Assembly: GCF_002982135.1 (NCBI RefSeq)
Contig: NZ_CP019981.1
Location: 620,001 to 684,000, forward strand
DNA: 64,000 nucleotides
Source of the DNA: Pediococcus inopinatus
GTDB taxonomy: Bacteria > Bacillota > Bacilli > Lactobacillales > Lactobacillaceae
Direction: 5' to 3'
This document shows, one piece after another, positions 9,094-16,262 of this stretch. The notes beneath the pieces were generated by a model. The model made no database searches and was not told the DNA's origin. It worked only from the letters and a program-made list of their open reading frames with translations. The position numbers were made by a program, and so were the translations under genes. Positions within the stretch are counted from its first letter, which is position 1. Every line of letters begins with the position of its first letter.

Positions 9094-9122
9094 ATGACAA
9101 AAGGGACCCAATATGCTATACT
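9094..9122 (+). promoter_or_regulatory. Promoter of tRNA-Gly
   Basis: ATGACA at 9094-9099 and TATACT at 9117-9122 with a 17-bp spacer. The expected start site lies about 7-8 bp before the mature tRNA 5' end. Confidence 0.65.
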
Positions 9123-9135
9123 TATTTTTGTATTT

Positions 9136-9206
9136 GCGGGCATAGTTTAGTGGTAAAATTCAAGCTTCCCAAGCTTGCGTCGCGGGTCCGATTCCCGTTG
9201 CCCGCT
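9136..9206 (+). tRNA. tRNA-Gly (anticodon CCC), divergent T-loop
   Basis: 71-nt cloverleaf. The acceptor stem pairs GCGGGCA with TGCCCGC; the anticodon stem CAAGC/GCTTG encloses the loop TTCCCAA, so the anticodon is CCC (reads GGG); the T-stem GCGGG/CCCGT has one G-U pair. The T-loop is TCCGATT instead of the near-universal TTCRANY, so position 55 (pseudouridine) is C. The D-stem ends with a G-U pair as well. The CCA end is not encoded. No terminator is seen between it and the argS T-box leader, so the two may share a transcript. Confidence 0.88.
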
Positions 9207-9211
9207 TTCCA

Positions 9212-9396
9212 TAAAAGAGTAGTACTTGATCAGTTTCTTTAAAGCAAGTTCGGAATGATGTGAGCCGAATAAGAGATCTCAGGGAACGTACTTTTATGTT
9301 ACAACTAAAGAAATTGAGTGGATTTTTAAAATCAATTAGAGTGGTACCGCGGGTGAACTCGTCTCTTACAATGTTTATTTGTAAGAGACTTTTTTA
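9212..9396 (+). promoter_or_regulatory. T-box riboswitch of argS, specifier CGU
   Basis: Leader RNA that senses uncharged tRNA-Arg. Stem I has the distal-loop type sequence around 9249-9270 and a specifier CGT at 9287-9289 in the context AACGTACTTTT, parallel to the specifier contexts of the thrS and pheS leaders in this window. The T-box motif TGGTACCGCG starts at 9342. The terminator pairs GTCTCTTAC (9361-9369) with GTAAGAGAC (9381-9389), followed by a T-run to 9395. No obvious promoter lies between the tRNA-Gly and this leader. Confidence 0.85.
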
Positions 9397-9497
9397 TGGA
9401 GAATTTTGAAAAAGTGTTTAGCTTTATACTATTTCACATAGAAGTGTAAGAATGGTTCTGGAATAGCTGATTAGTAGACAAAATAGGAGGAAACACC

Positions 9498-11186
9498 ATG
9501 GATTATAAAAAACAGATTGCACAAAGCATTGTTACTGCTCTTGAGGGGCAAGTTGAAGAACAAGTAGTTTATGAAAAAGTCGAAGTTCCTAAGACAAGTA
9601 AAATGGGTGATTTTGCTTTTCCAACGTTTATGTTAGCAAAAACTATGCATAAAGCCCCACAAATGATTGCGACGGATTTAGTTGATAAAATTAATCAAAA
9701 TGATTACGAAAAAGTTGAAGCTGCAGGCCCTTATGTGAACTTTTTCATGGATAAAAGTGCCTTCAGTTCTGAAATTTTACAAACTGTTTTGACTGAAGAG
9801 GATCATTTTGGGGATGCTACAGTTGGTGATAATGGCAAGGTCCCAATTGATATGTCATCACCAAACATTGCTAAACCAATTTCAATGGGGCATTTACGCT
9901 CAACGGTTATCGGAAATGCGTTGGCAAACTTGTTGGCTAAAACTGGCTATCAACCAGTTAAAATCAATCATTTAGGCGATTGGGGAACGCAATTTGGTAA
10001 GCTAATTGAAGGCTACAAGCTTTGGGGTAGTGAAGAAGAGGTTAAGGCGGATCCAATTAATAAATTATTGGAATACTACGTGCGTTTCCATAAAGAAGAC
10101 CAGGAACATCCTGAACTTGATGACGAGGCTCGTAAGTGGTTTAAGAAGCTTGAAGAGGGTGATGAGGAAGCCACAAAACTTTGGGAGTGGTTCCGTTCTG
10201 TATCTCTGGACTCCTTTAAACAAATTTATGATAAATTAGGAATTACATTTGATTCGTTCAAGGGTGAAGCTTTCTATAATGATAAGATGGACGAGGTTGT
10301 TCAAATTTTGGAAGATAAAAACCTTCTAAAAGAAAGCCAAGGTGCTGAAATTGTTGATTTAGACAAGTACAATTTAAATCCAGCATTGATCAAGAAAACT
10401 GATGGGGCAACGCTTTATATCACACGTGATTTGGCAGCTGCCATTTATCGTAAACGAACTTATGATTTTTCACAGTCTTTATATGTGGTTGGAGCGGAGC
10501 AGATTAACCATTTCAAACAATTAAAGGCCGTCCTGAAGGAAATGGGTTTTGACTGGTCGGATGATATTCATCATGTCCCATTTGGTTTAATTACCTTAAA
10601 CGGAAAGAAACTATCAACTCGTTCAGGTCGGGTGGTTCTTTTGGATAAGGTTTTGGATGACGCAATTGATTTGGCCAAAAAACAGATTCAAGATAAAAAT
10701 CCTGATTTGGCTAATGCAGATAAAGTTGCTCACGAAGTTGGTGTGGGAGCCGTAATTTTCCACGATCTTAAAAATGAACGAATGAATTCTTTTGATTTTG
10801 ACTTGAATGAGGTTGTACGTTTTGAAGGTGAAACAGGACCTTACGTTCAGTACACAAGGGCGCGTGCAGAAAGTATCTTACGGAAAGCAGAACATCAAGT
10901 AACTACGGATGGTTTGAAGCTGGCAGATCCGAATGCCTGGGAAACTTTGAAACAGTTACAGAACTATCCTGATACAATTTTGCGTGCGGTTAAAGAGTAT
11001 GAACCATCAATCATCGCAAAATATGCACTTCATTTATCAAAATCATTTAATCAATACTATGCAAATTCAAAAGTATTGGTAAAAGATGAGCAACTAAATG
11101 CACGTTTGGCACTTGTTAAGAGTGTCAGTGTTGTTTTAGAAAATGCCCTCAGCTTGTTAGGTGTACAGTCCCCAGAAGAAATGTAA
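9498..11186 (+). CDS. argS: Arginyl-tRNA synthetase
   Basis: Class I synthetase that charges tRNA-Arg with arginine in the cytoplasm. The N-terminal Add-1 domain covers about residues 1-110. The catalytic HIGH-type motif reads SMGHLRST near residue 134, and KLSTRSG near residue 375 is the KMSKS-type loop. A C-terminal anticodon-binding DALR domain includes YVQYTRAR and ends at residue 562, a normal length. AGGAGG lies about 7 nt before the ATG. It is controlled by the upstream T-box and closed by a hairpin terminator. Confidence 0.97.
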   Translation: MDYKKQIAQSIVTALEGQVEEQVVYEKVEVPKTSKMGDFAFPTFMLAKTMHKAPQMIATDLVDKINQNDYEKVEAAGPYVNFFMDKSAFSSEILQTVLTEEDHFGDATVGDNGKVPIDMSSPNIAKPISMGHLRSTVIGNALANLLAKTGYQPVKINHLGDWGTQFGKLIEGYKLWGSEEEVKADPINKLLEYYVRFHKEDQEHPELDDEARKWFKKLEEGDEEATKLWEWFRSVSLDSFKQIYDKLGITFDSFKGEAFYNDKMDEVVQILEDKNLLKESQGAEIVDLDKYNLNPALIKKTDGATLYITRDLAAAIYRKRTYDFSQSLYVVGAEQINHFKQLKAVLKEMGFDWSDDIHHVPFGLITLNGKKLSTRSGRVVLLDKVLDDAIDLAKKQIQDKNPDLANADKVAHEVGVGAVIFHDLKNERMNSFDFDLNEVVRFEGETGPYVQYTRARAESILRKAEHQVTTDGLKLADPNAWETLKQLQNYPDTILRAVKEYEPSIIAKYALHLSKSFNQYYANSKVLVKDEQLNARLALVKSVSVVLENALSLLGVQSPEEM

Positions 11187-11188
11187 GC

Positions 11189-11222
11189 AAAAAACACTAA
11201 CGAAATTCGTTAGTGTTTTTTT
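11189..11222 (+). terminator. Terminator after argS
   Basis: A perfect hairpin pairs ACACTAACGAA with TTCGTTAGTGT and is followed by a run of seven T. It begins two bases after the argS stop. Confidence 0.92.
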
Positions 11223-11641
11223 GATTTAAGCATTTAAGAAAGGTACGATCTCTTTGTTGGATTTCAAGCAATTTTAAGCCAACTTTAATTATTAACTTTA
11301 GTGATTAGCGAAGCCATTAAAACTTGTGTCTTTCATTCGGTGTTAATTGTGGTAAACTATATGAGTTATATTAACATTAAAATCAGTATAGGATACTATT
11401 ACCTTATCATGGCAGTTTGCTTTGATTTGTAATAATAATTGGGAGTCGAAAATTTCTAAGTAGTTCATGCAATAATTGACGTATTTGTTATTAAGTAGGG
11501 GTCGATAAAAAAGTTCTTAAAGATTATAATAGCGTTATCAATTAATTGTTTTTTCTGTTTGAAAAGTTAAGAACAATGAGGTTTCACAAAATATGACGCA
11601 GTTTTGATCTTTTAGTAAAAGATAAATAGGGGATAGGAAAA
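11223..11641. other. Long leader region upstream of the first EAL gene
   Basis: 419 bp without a gene. TATAAT at 11525-11530 is the best -10 for the EAL gene, with only a weak -35 (TCGATA at 11502-11507). A second possible promoter (TTGTGG then TATTAA, 16-bp spacer) lies near 11350-11375. An 8-1-8 palindrome sits just before the ribosome site. No ORF with a credible start and no known RNA family seen. Confidence 0.4.
11607..11623. promoter_or_regulatory. Palindrome just upstream of EAL gene 1
   Basis: ATCTTTTA and TAAAAGAT flank a single G, 18 bp before the ATG at 11642. The one-base spacing suits a DNA operator; as RNA it could form a small hairpin next to the Shine-Dalgarno site. No matching palindrome precedes the second EAL gene. 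Confidence 0.4.
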
Positions 11642-12304
11642 ATGAAAATTGAGGATTATTGTTTTTTCCGGCAAACATGTTATGACATTCGTTACGACAT
11701 GGTAGAAGGATATGAATTATTAATGCGCGAGCGGGTGGACGGGCAATGGCAAGTACCAAAAAGTTTTCGTTTGATGACGCCAGAATTCTTTGCCACAATT
11801 GTCACCGACGCCATGCTACATTTACCTTCTAAATCGCAAATAATGGTTAATTTAGACCATGATCAGTTTGTCGATCAGGGAATGTTGGATGCCTTAATTG
11901 ATGTTCATAGAAAACTGCCAGATTACAGTTTGACGTTAGAATTAACAGAGCGTGATAACACCAAAACCATTATGGATGTAGAATTACTAAAGTCTGCGAT
12001 GTATGCGACAAGCAAAGGATTACTGCTTAGTTTTGATGATGTTGGATCTGGTGTTAATCAGTTTGAGATTTTGAAGCCGTTATTTCCTTATGTGGCAGAA
12101 CTAAAGTTTGCGCTTCAAAACTTTGAGCCAGAAATAAATGTAGCTTATAACAAACTTGCCTTTTGGAGCCAAACAGCAAATTATTTAGATAAAAAGTTTG
12201 TGTTAGAAGGAATGGAAACTAGGGAAGATGTGATTATTGCGCAACAGTTGGACATCAAATATGGTCAAGGGTTTTATTATGATCGCCCACAAAAGTTTTA
12301 TTAA
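11642..12304 (+). CDS. Stand-alone EAL-domain protein 1, predicted c-di-GMP phosphodiesterase
   Basis: 220 residues consisting of an EAL domain only, with no GGDEF, PAS or membrane segment, so cytoplasmic. EAL enzymes hydrolyse cyclic di-GMP to pGpG. The catalytic set is complete when lined up with known EAL enzymes: Glu25 (in YELL, replacing EAL), Asn70, Glu100 and Glu103 (ELTER), Asp132-Asp133, Lys155, Glu189 (EGMET) and Gln209 (GQGF). No diguanylate cyclase gene lies in this window. A close paralogue of identical length follows 309 bp later. Each gene has its own terminator and leader, so they are probably separately transcribed. Activity is predicted, not shown. Confidence 0.85.
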   Translation: MKIEDYCFFRQTCYDIRYDMVEGYELLMRERVDGQWQVPKSFRLMTPEFFATIVTDAMLHLPSKSQIMVNLDHDQFVDQGMLDALIDVHRKLPDYSLTLELTERDNTKTIMDVELLKSAMYATSKGLLLSFDDVGSGVNQFEILKPLFPYVAELKFALQNFEPEINVAYNKLAFWSQTANYLDKKFVLEGMETREDVIIAQQLDIKYGQGFYYDRPQKFY

Positions 12305-12312
12305 TTAATTAG

Positions 12313-12339
12313 AAAGAGCCATTTGAGGGCTCTTTTTTT
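12313..12339 (+). terminator. Terminator after EAL gene 1
   Basis: AAAGAGCC pairs with GGCTCTTT around a short loop and is followed by a T-run. Confidence 0.88.
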
Positions 12340-12613
12340 GTTGGGGGAGAACTTCATTCTTTTAAAATATATATAGGAATTACTGTGTGGGATACAAATA
12401 AGCAGCTTATTACGCTATAATAGTAATTGCACGTCTTTAAAGTTAAGGGGCGTAATTTAACTGTCAGGAAGAAAAACAACTGTGACTAAGTTGTTCGGAC
12501 TATTTGAAGCGAGTTACCAAGATGAAAACTCGTAATTTGATTTTTACTGTAAATTTAATTTTAATTTTAAGTTGATGGATTAGGTTAGAAGACAAATACG
12601 AAGGTGGTAAAAA
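12340..12613 (+). promoter_or_regulatory. Promoter and structured leader of EAL gene 2
   Basis: A perfect -10 TATAAT lies at 12416-12421; the -35 is poor. About 185 nt of leader follow. Three successive stem-loops are visible: AGTTAA/TTAACT near 12440-12462, AACAACT/AGTTGTT at 12475-12495, and GCGAGTT/AACTCGT near 12509-12532. None matches the c-di-GMP GEMM consensus or another riboswitch I know. A GAAGGTGG ribosome site precedes the ATG. Confidence 0.45.
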
Positions 12614-13276
12614 ATGGAAAATAAAAAATATCGTTTATTACGTCAAGCTTGCTATGATCTTGAATATGGCATGGTGGATGGCTATGAATTATTACTCCGC
12701 GAATTGGTGAATGATGAATGGCAAGTGCCAACCAATTTTAGTTTATTAAGTCCAGATTTTTTCGCAGAACTTGTAAGTGAAGCAATGGAACACTTGCCTT
12801 CCAAATCTCGAATTATGGTTAATTTAGATCATGAACAATTTGTGGATCGAAAGATGCTGGATGCACTAATTAAAGTTCATAACCAGATGCCAGATTACAC
12901 ACTAACGATAGAATTAACTGAACGGGCTAACACAAAAATGATTATGGATGTGGAGTTACTCAGATCTGCAATGTATGCAACAAGCAATGGTTTGAAGCTT
13001 AGCCTTGATGATGTTGGGACAGGTGTTAATCAGTTTGAAATGTTAAAGCCTATCTTGCCTTTTGTGAGTGAGCTAAAATTTGCTTTGCAAAATTTTAAAG
13101 CAGAATTAAAGCAAGCCTACAACAAACTCTACTTCTGGCAGCAACTAGCAAACTTTCAAGGAAAAAAGTTTGTGCTAGAAGGTATTGAAACAGAAGAGGA
13201 TTTAGTAGTTGCACAACAACTAGCTGTGGGATATGGTCAAGGCTTCTATTACGATCGACCACAACAATTTTATTAA
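12614..13276 (+). CDS. Stand-alone EAL-domain protein 2, predicted c-di-GMP phosphodiesterase
   Basis: 220 residues, a clear tandem duplicate of the preceding EAL gene with the same length and no gaps visible in the motifs. It keeps YELLLRE, VNLDHEQF, IELTER, LDDVGTG, ELKFAL, EGIET and GQGFYYDRP, so all metal and catalytic residues of the EAL fold are present. Divergence is spread along the protein rather than concentrated in one part, which suggests an old duplication under selection. Its leader differs completely from that of the first copy, so the two may be expressed under different conditions. Closed by its own terminator. Confidence 0.85.
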   Translation: MENKKYRLLRQACYDLEYGMVDGYELLLRELVNDEWQVPTNFSLLSPDFFAELVSEAMEHLPSKSRIMVNLDHEQFVDRKMLDALIKVHNQMPDYTLTIELTERANTKMIMDVELLRSAMYATSNGLKLSLDDVGTGVNQFEMLKPILPFVSELKFALQNFKAELKQAYNKLYFWQQLANFQGKKFVLEGIETEEDLVVAQQLAVGYGQGFYYDRPQQFY

Positions 13277-13290
13277 AGGTAATTTAGGGG

Positions 13291-13316
13291 GATTCGTTTT
13301 AAAACGAGTCTTTTTT
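13291..13316 (+). terminator. Terminator after EAL gene 2
   Basis: GATTCGTTTT and AAAACGAGTC pair with one mismatch and precede six T. Confidence 0.85.
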
Positions 13317-13639
13317 ATTTGTTAAAAATCTGGTCTTAAAAGTAGATTTCTAATTGAGAATTTTTGATGATATACTAATTAAGACTAGAAAAATTATAGT
13401 ATTTTTTTGAATGGACTAGATATAAATGCGGCAAAAAATATAGGAAAGATATTCAAGATAATAGTATAAAAGAATATAAAAATTGAGAGAATGCTTTTTT
13501 AACGTTGAAATTACCCATGCAAAATGGGAAAGGTTACACATTTTGCATGGGTAAAAAGGACATCATGTAAATTGTAAGCTTGGTATAATATTTCTGTTGA
13601 GAATGTATTGAGCCGAAGTTCATCCGGGAGGGATAAATT
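13317..13639. other. Intergenic region upstream of the arcT-like gene
   Basis: AT-rich 323-bp stretch. It holds a perfect 16-bp inverted repeat (listed separately) and a TATAAT near 13584-13589 that is the likely -10 for the aminotransferase gene, without a convincing -35. The weak -35 would fit a promoter needing an activator. No gene or known RNA seen. Confidence 0.45.
13511..13554. repeat. Perfect 16-bp inverted repeat upstream of the arcT-like promoter
   Basis: TTACCCATGCAAAATG at 13511-13526 and its exact complement at 13539-13554 flank a 12-base spacer. No T-run follows on either strand, so it is not a standard terminator. It lies about 30 bp before the putative -10, a place where an activator or repressor dimer could bind, or it could fold as a transcript hairpin. 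Confidence 0.8.
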
Positions 13640-14761
13640 ATGGAAATTAAAGGTTTTGGGGTTGAAGAATGGCTAAACGAAAATGAAAAAGCGGCTCGGC
13701 TCGATATCTCACAAAGTACAATTAAGTCACTAACATTGGGGGAGTTACTAAAGTTTGATAGCCAGGACCCAACCGAACAAATCACAAAATATCTAGATAC
13801 AAAATTAAATTACGGGTGGATTGAAGGATCCCCTGAATTTAAACAATTAGTTGCTGAACTTTATGCTAACGTTGATAGTCAAAATATTCTACAAACAAAT
13901 GGTGCCACAGGTGGAAACTTCCTAGTACTATTTAGTTTGTTAAATCCAGGTGATCAGATTATTTCCTTATATCCAAGTTACCAGCAGCTTTACGATATTC
14001 CGAAGTCATTAGGTGTAAAGGTTGATAACTGGGATATTCAAGAAGATCTTGATTGGCAACCAGATATTGAACAATTGAAGCAACTTATTTCTCCGAAAAC
14101 AAAAATGATTTGTTTGAATAATGCACAAAATCCCACGGGCAGCCTCCTCAAAGAGTCATTACTAAAGCAAGTTGTGACGTTGGCAAGAGAAGTGGGTGCA
14201 TATGTATTGGCAGATGAGGTTTATCAGCCGGTAGATAAAGTTGATCAGTTTATGTCGGTGGCAGATCTTTATGAACGAGGAATTTCTGTGAATAGTCTGT
14301 CTAAGACTTATTCAGTACCTGGATTACGAATTGGTTGGGTAGCAACACAATCGTCGAAATTAGCCGATATCTTCCGAAAATATCGAGATTATACCATGAT
14401 TTCTGGGGGAGTTGTTAATGACACATTAGCTTGTGTTGCTTTAAGAAACCGCCGAGAAATTCTTTTACGAAATGAGAAGATTGTGAAGCGTAATCATGAA
14501 ATTCTACGTAAATGGGTTGATTCTCAGGAAAAAGTTGACATTATTATGCCTGAACAGGTTTCAACAGCCTGCATTAAGCTTAATATCGAGATGGATGATG
14601 AGACTTTTTGTCGGAATTTATTAGATGAAACCGGTGTTTTATTAGTTCCGGGGAATCGATTTGATATGCCGGGCCATGCTCGAGTTGGATATTGCACGGA
14701 TACGGACACTCTGAAAAAAGGATTAGAAGAATTAGCTGGCTTTTTGAAAGCATGTCAATAA
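13640..14761 (+). CDS. arcT: PLP-dependent aminotransferase, ArcT-like
   Basis: 373-residue fold-type I aminotransferase. PLP-site residues are visible: NPTG at 164-167, ADEVY near 191-195, the Schiff-base lysine Lys222 in SLSKTYSVPG, and an Arg after it (GLRIGW). The protein family includes the putative transaminase ArcT found in arginine deiminase operons of lactobacilli (for example arcABCTDR of L. sakei). Here it is followed by a Crp/Fnr regulator and an ArgR, both typical members of that gene set, which is the main reason for the name. The true amino-donor is unknown. The ribosome site is GGGAGG, 8 nt before the ATG. Confidence 0.7.
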   Translation: MEIKGFGVEEWLNENEKAARLDISQSTIKSLTLGELLKFDSQDPTEQITKYLDTKLNYGWIEGSPEFKQLVAELYANVDSQNILQTNGATGGNFLVLFSLLNPGDQIISLYPSYQQLYDIPKSLGVKVDNWDIQEDLDWQPDIEQLKQLISPKTKMICLNNAQNPTGSLLKESLLKQVVTLAREVGAYVLADEVYQPVDKVDQFMSVADLYERGISVNSLSKTYSVPGLRIGWVATQSSKLADIFRKYRDYTMISGGVVNDTLACVALRNRREILLRNEKIVKRNHEILRKWVDSQEKVDIIMPEQVSTACIKLNIEMDDETFCRNLLDETGVLLVPGNRFDMPGHARVGYCTDTDTLKKGLEELAGFLKACQ

Positions 14762-14877
14762 TTTACGGATTTTGATAGTAAAACTACAGAGTAAAGTATC
14801 AATTCTACTACTTTGCTTTCATAATAATTTCTGGGATAATGGAAAACATTATAATTTGATAGTGAAAGAGGTTAATG

Positions 14878-15573
14878 ATGACTGATCCCAGAAATAAAGG
14901 TAATTATGAAAGGTATCTATCACAGACTCATGAGTGTAAAGTGCTTAGTAAACCAGAGCTTGCCGAAGTGTTAAAAAATATGCAATTTAAACAAGTGCAG
15001 AAAGGTCAACACCTGATTGATCAGTATGATGTGCGTAATTATACTTTCTTTTTAAAGAAGGGATTCTTCAAAACGGAGTCAGTTAATAGCTACTGCGGTT
15101 CCTCTTTTATGTCGTTTCTTTGTCCTGAAATGGTGTTTCCATTAAGAGGAATGGATACGGACCGTTCTTATTATTACACGGCTACTGCGCTAACGGATGC
15201 GGAAGTAGTATACATTCCAAGAAGTCTATTTGATAAACTTAGATATTCAAATCACCAATTTTCATTAAAAATAACGAAGCAAATGGATGATGTAATAGCA
15301 GAAACCGAGACCTTTCTTCAACGAACTTCTAATTCCTCTGCAAAAGGAAAAATTGAGCAAGCTTTGCGGTCGATAAATGAGCAATTTGGTTCAGATGATA
15401 ATTTAAAGGATGGTCGCCAAATTCCATTTCCAATTACAATTAAAGAACTTTCGCACTTTTGTGGAGTTAATCGCAAAACAACCAGTTTAGTTATCAGAGA
15501 GCTGGTAAGGGCTGAAAAAATTAGTTATACCGACAAGTATTTATTTTTTCTGGATTTTACGTTTGAAACTTAA
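14878..15573 (+). CDS. arcR: Crp/Fnr-family regulator, ArcR-like
   Basis: 231 residues: an N-terminal cyclic-nucleotide-binding beta-roll (about 30-130), a dimer helix (about 140-165) and a C-terminal winged helix with the recognition segment LSHFCGVNRKTTSLVIREL. The beta-roll lacks the RET(S/T) phosphate-binding signature, so cAMP binding is unlikely. Three cysteines occur in the beta-roll region and one in the recognition helix region, but no Fnr-type N-terminal iron-sulphur Cys cluster. ArcR proteins activate arginine deiminase genes. Of two adjacent ATGs, 14878 has better spacing from GAGG. It stands 116 bp after the aminotransferase gene. Confidence 0.75.
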   Translation: MTDPRNKGNYERYLSQTHECKVLSKPELAEVLKNMQFKQVQKGQHLIDQYDVRNYTFFLKKGFFKTESVNSYCGSSFMSFLCPEMVFPLRGMDTDRSYYYTATALTDAEVVYIPRSLFDKLRYSNHQFSLKITKQMDDVIAETETFLQRTSNSSAKGKIEQALRSINEQFGSDDNLKDGRQIPFPITIKELSHFCGVNRKTTSLVIRELVRAEKISYTDKYLFFLDFTFET

Positions 15574-15639
15574 CGACTTGTTTTGCTATTTTGATGTTTG
15601 GTATACTTAGGATAGTTAACACGGAAGTGAAGTGTAAGA

Positions 15640-16104
15640 ATGAAGAAAAGTGAACGGCAAAAGATTATAGCAGATCTTATTTCTAATCAATTAGTAGCCA
15701 AACAAGATGATCTTATGGACTTGCTGAAGACCCGTGGCGTTGTTGCTACCCAAGCTACGATTTCACGTGATATGCGTGAAATGCATATTGTTAAGTCAGC
15801 GGATAGTCAAGGTGTTCAACGTTATATGATTTTTCAGTCTTCTACTGAAGATCCAACTAGCTTACTTTTTCGTACCTTTAAACAAACGGCATTGCAAATT
15901 GATCAAATTCAATTTGTAAATATTATAAAAACTGCGTCAAATGATGGTAATCGTTTGGCGGCCGTCTTTGATGATACAAAAATGCCGGAAGTGGTTGGTA
16001 CCTTAGCGGGATTTGATACAATTGTAGTTTTTAGCCCTAATCAAGAATTAGCTGCTCAGTTGAATCAACGATTATCAAAATATTTACCTGATGAAGGAAA
16101 ATAA
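15640..16104 (+). CDS. argR: ArgR/AhrC-family arginine regulator
   Basis: 154 residues: an N-terminal winged helix (MKKSERQKIIADLI, then TQATISRDMREM) and a C-terminal core that forms hexamers and binds arginine. ArgR proteins repress arginine biosynthesis or activate catabolism. The arginine-binding motif, usually GTIAGDDT, reads GTLAGFDT here: the first Asp of the pair is Phe, so ligand binding may be weak or altered. In Lactococcus one of two ArgR-type proteins is known to lack arginine sensing, and this copy may resemble it. Its position after the Crp gene matches arginine deiminase clusters. A hairpin terminator follows. Confidence 0.9.
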   Translation: MKKSERQKIIADLISNQLVAKQDDLMDLLKTRGVVATQATISRDMREMHIVKSADSQGVQRYMIFQSSTEDPTSLLFRTFKQTALQIDQIQFVNIIKTASNDGNRLAAVFDDTKMPEVVGTLAGFDTIVVFSPNQELAAQLNQRLSKYLPDEGK

Positions 16105-16111
16105 ATTTAAT

Positions 16112-16148
16112 GGAGCAAGGACTGATAACTCAGTTTTTGCTCTATTTT
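16112..16148 (+). terminator. Terminator after argR
   Basis: AGCAA-ACTGA pairs with TCAGT-TTGCT around a small loop, followed by a T-rich stretch. Confidence 0.6.
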
Positions 16149-16262
16149 AATTGATTTTCTGAGGTAAGTTTTTAAAGGTGTTTTAAGGCTTGTGCCGGAT
16201 GTAAAGTCTGTGATGGTAAGTGTGATACAATACAGCTATCATTAATAAAAACGGAGATTCTT

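Noticed and set aside
9060..9242. Short plus-strand frame over the tRNA-Gly
   Set aside because: It runs across the tRNA promoter and the folded tRNA and has no ribosome site.
12420..12613. c-di-GMP riboswitch (GEMM-I or GEMM-II) before EAL gene 2
   Set aside because: The conserved GEMM cores and tetraloop/receptor pattern are not found; only short non-matching hairpins are seen.
11642..13276. The EAL pair as an insertion or mobile module
   Set aside because: There are no flanking direct repeats, transposase or integrase, and base composition resembles its surroundings.
13534..13785. Minus-strand frame starting at the 16-bp inverted repeat
   Set aside because: It is antisense to the aminotransferase start and its own promoter; no Shine-Dalgarno site.
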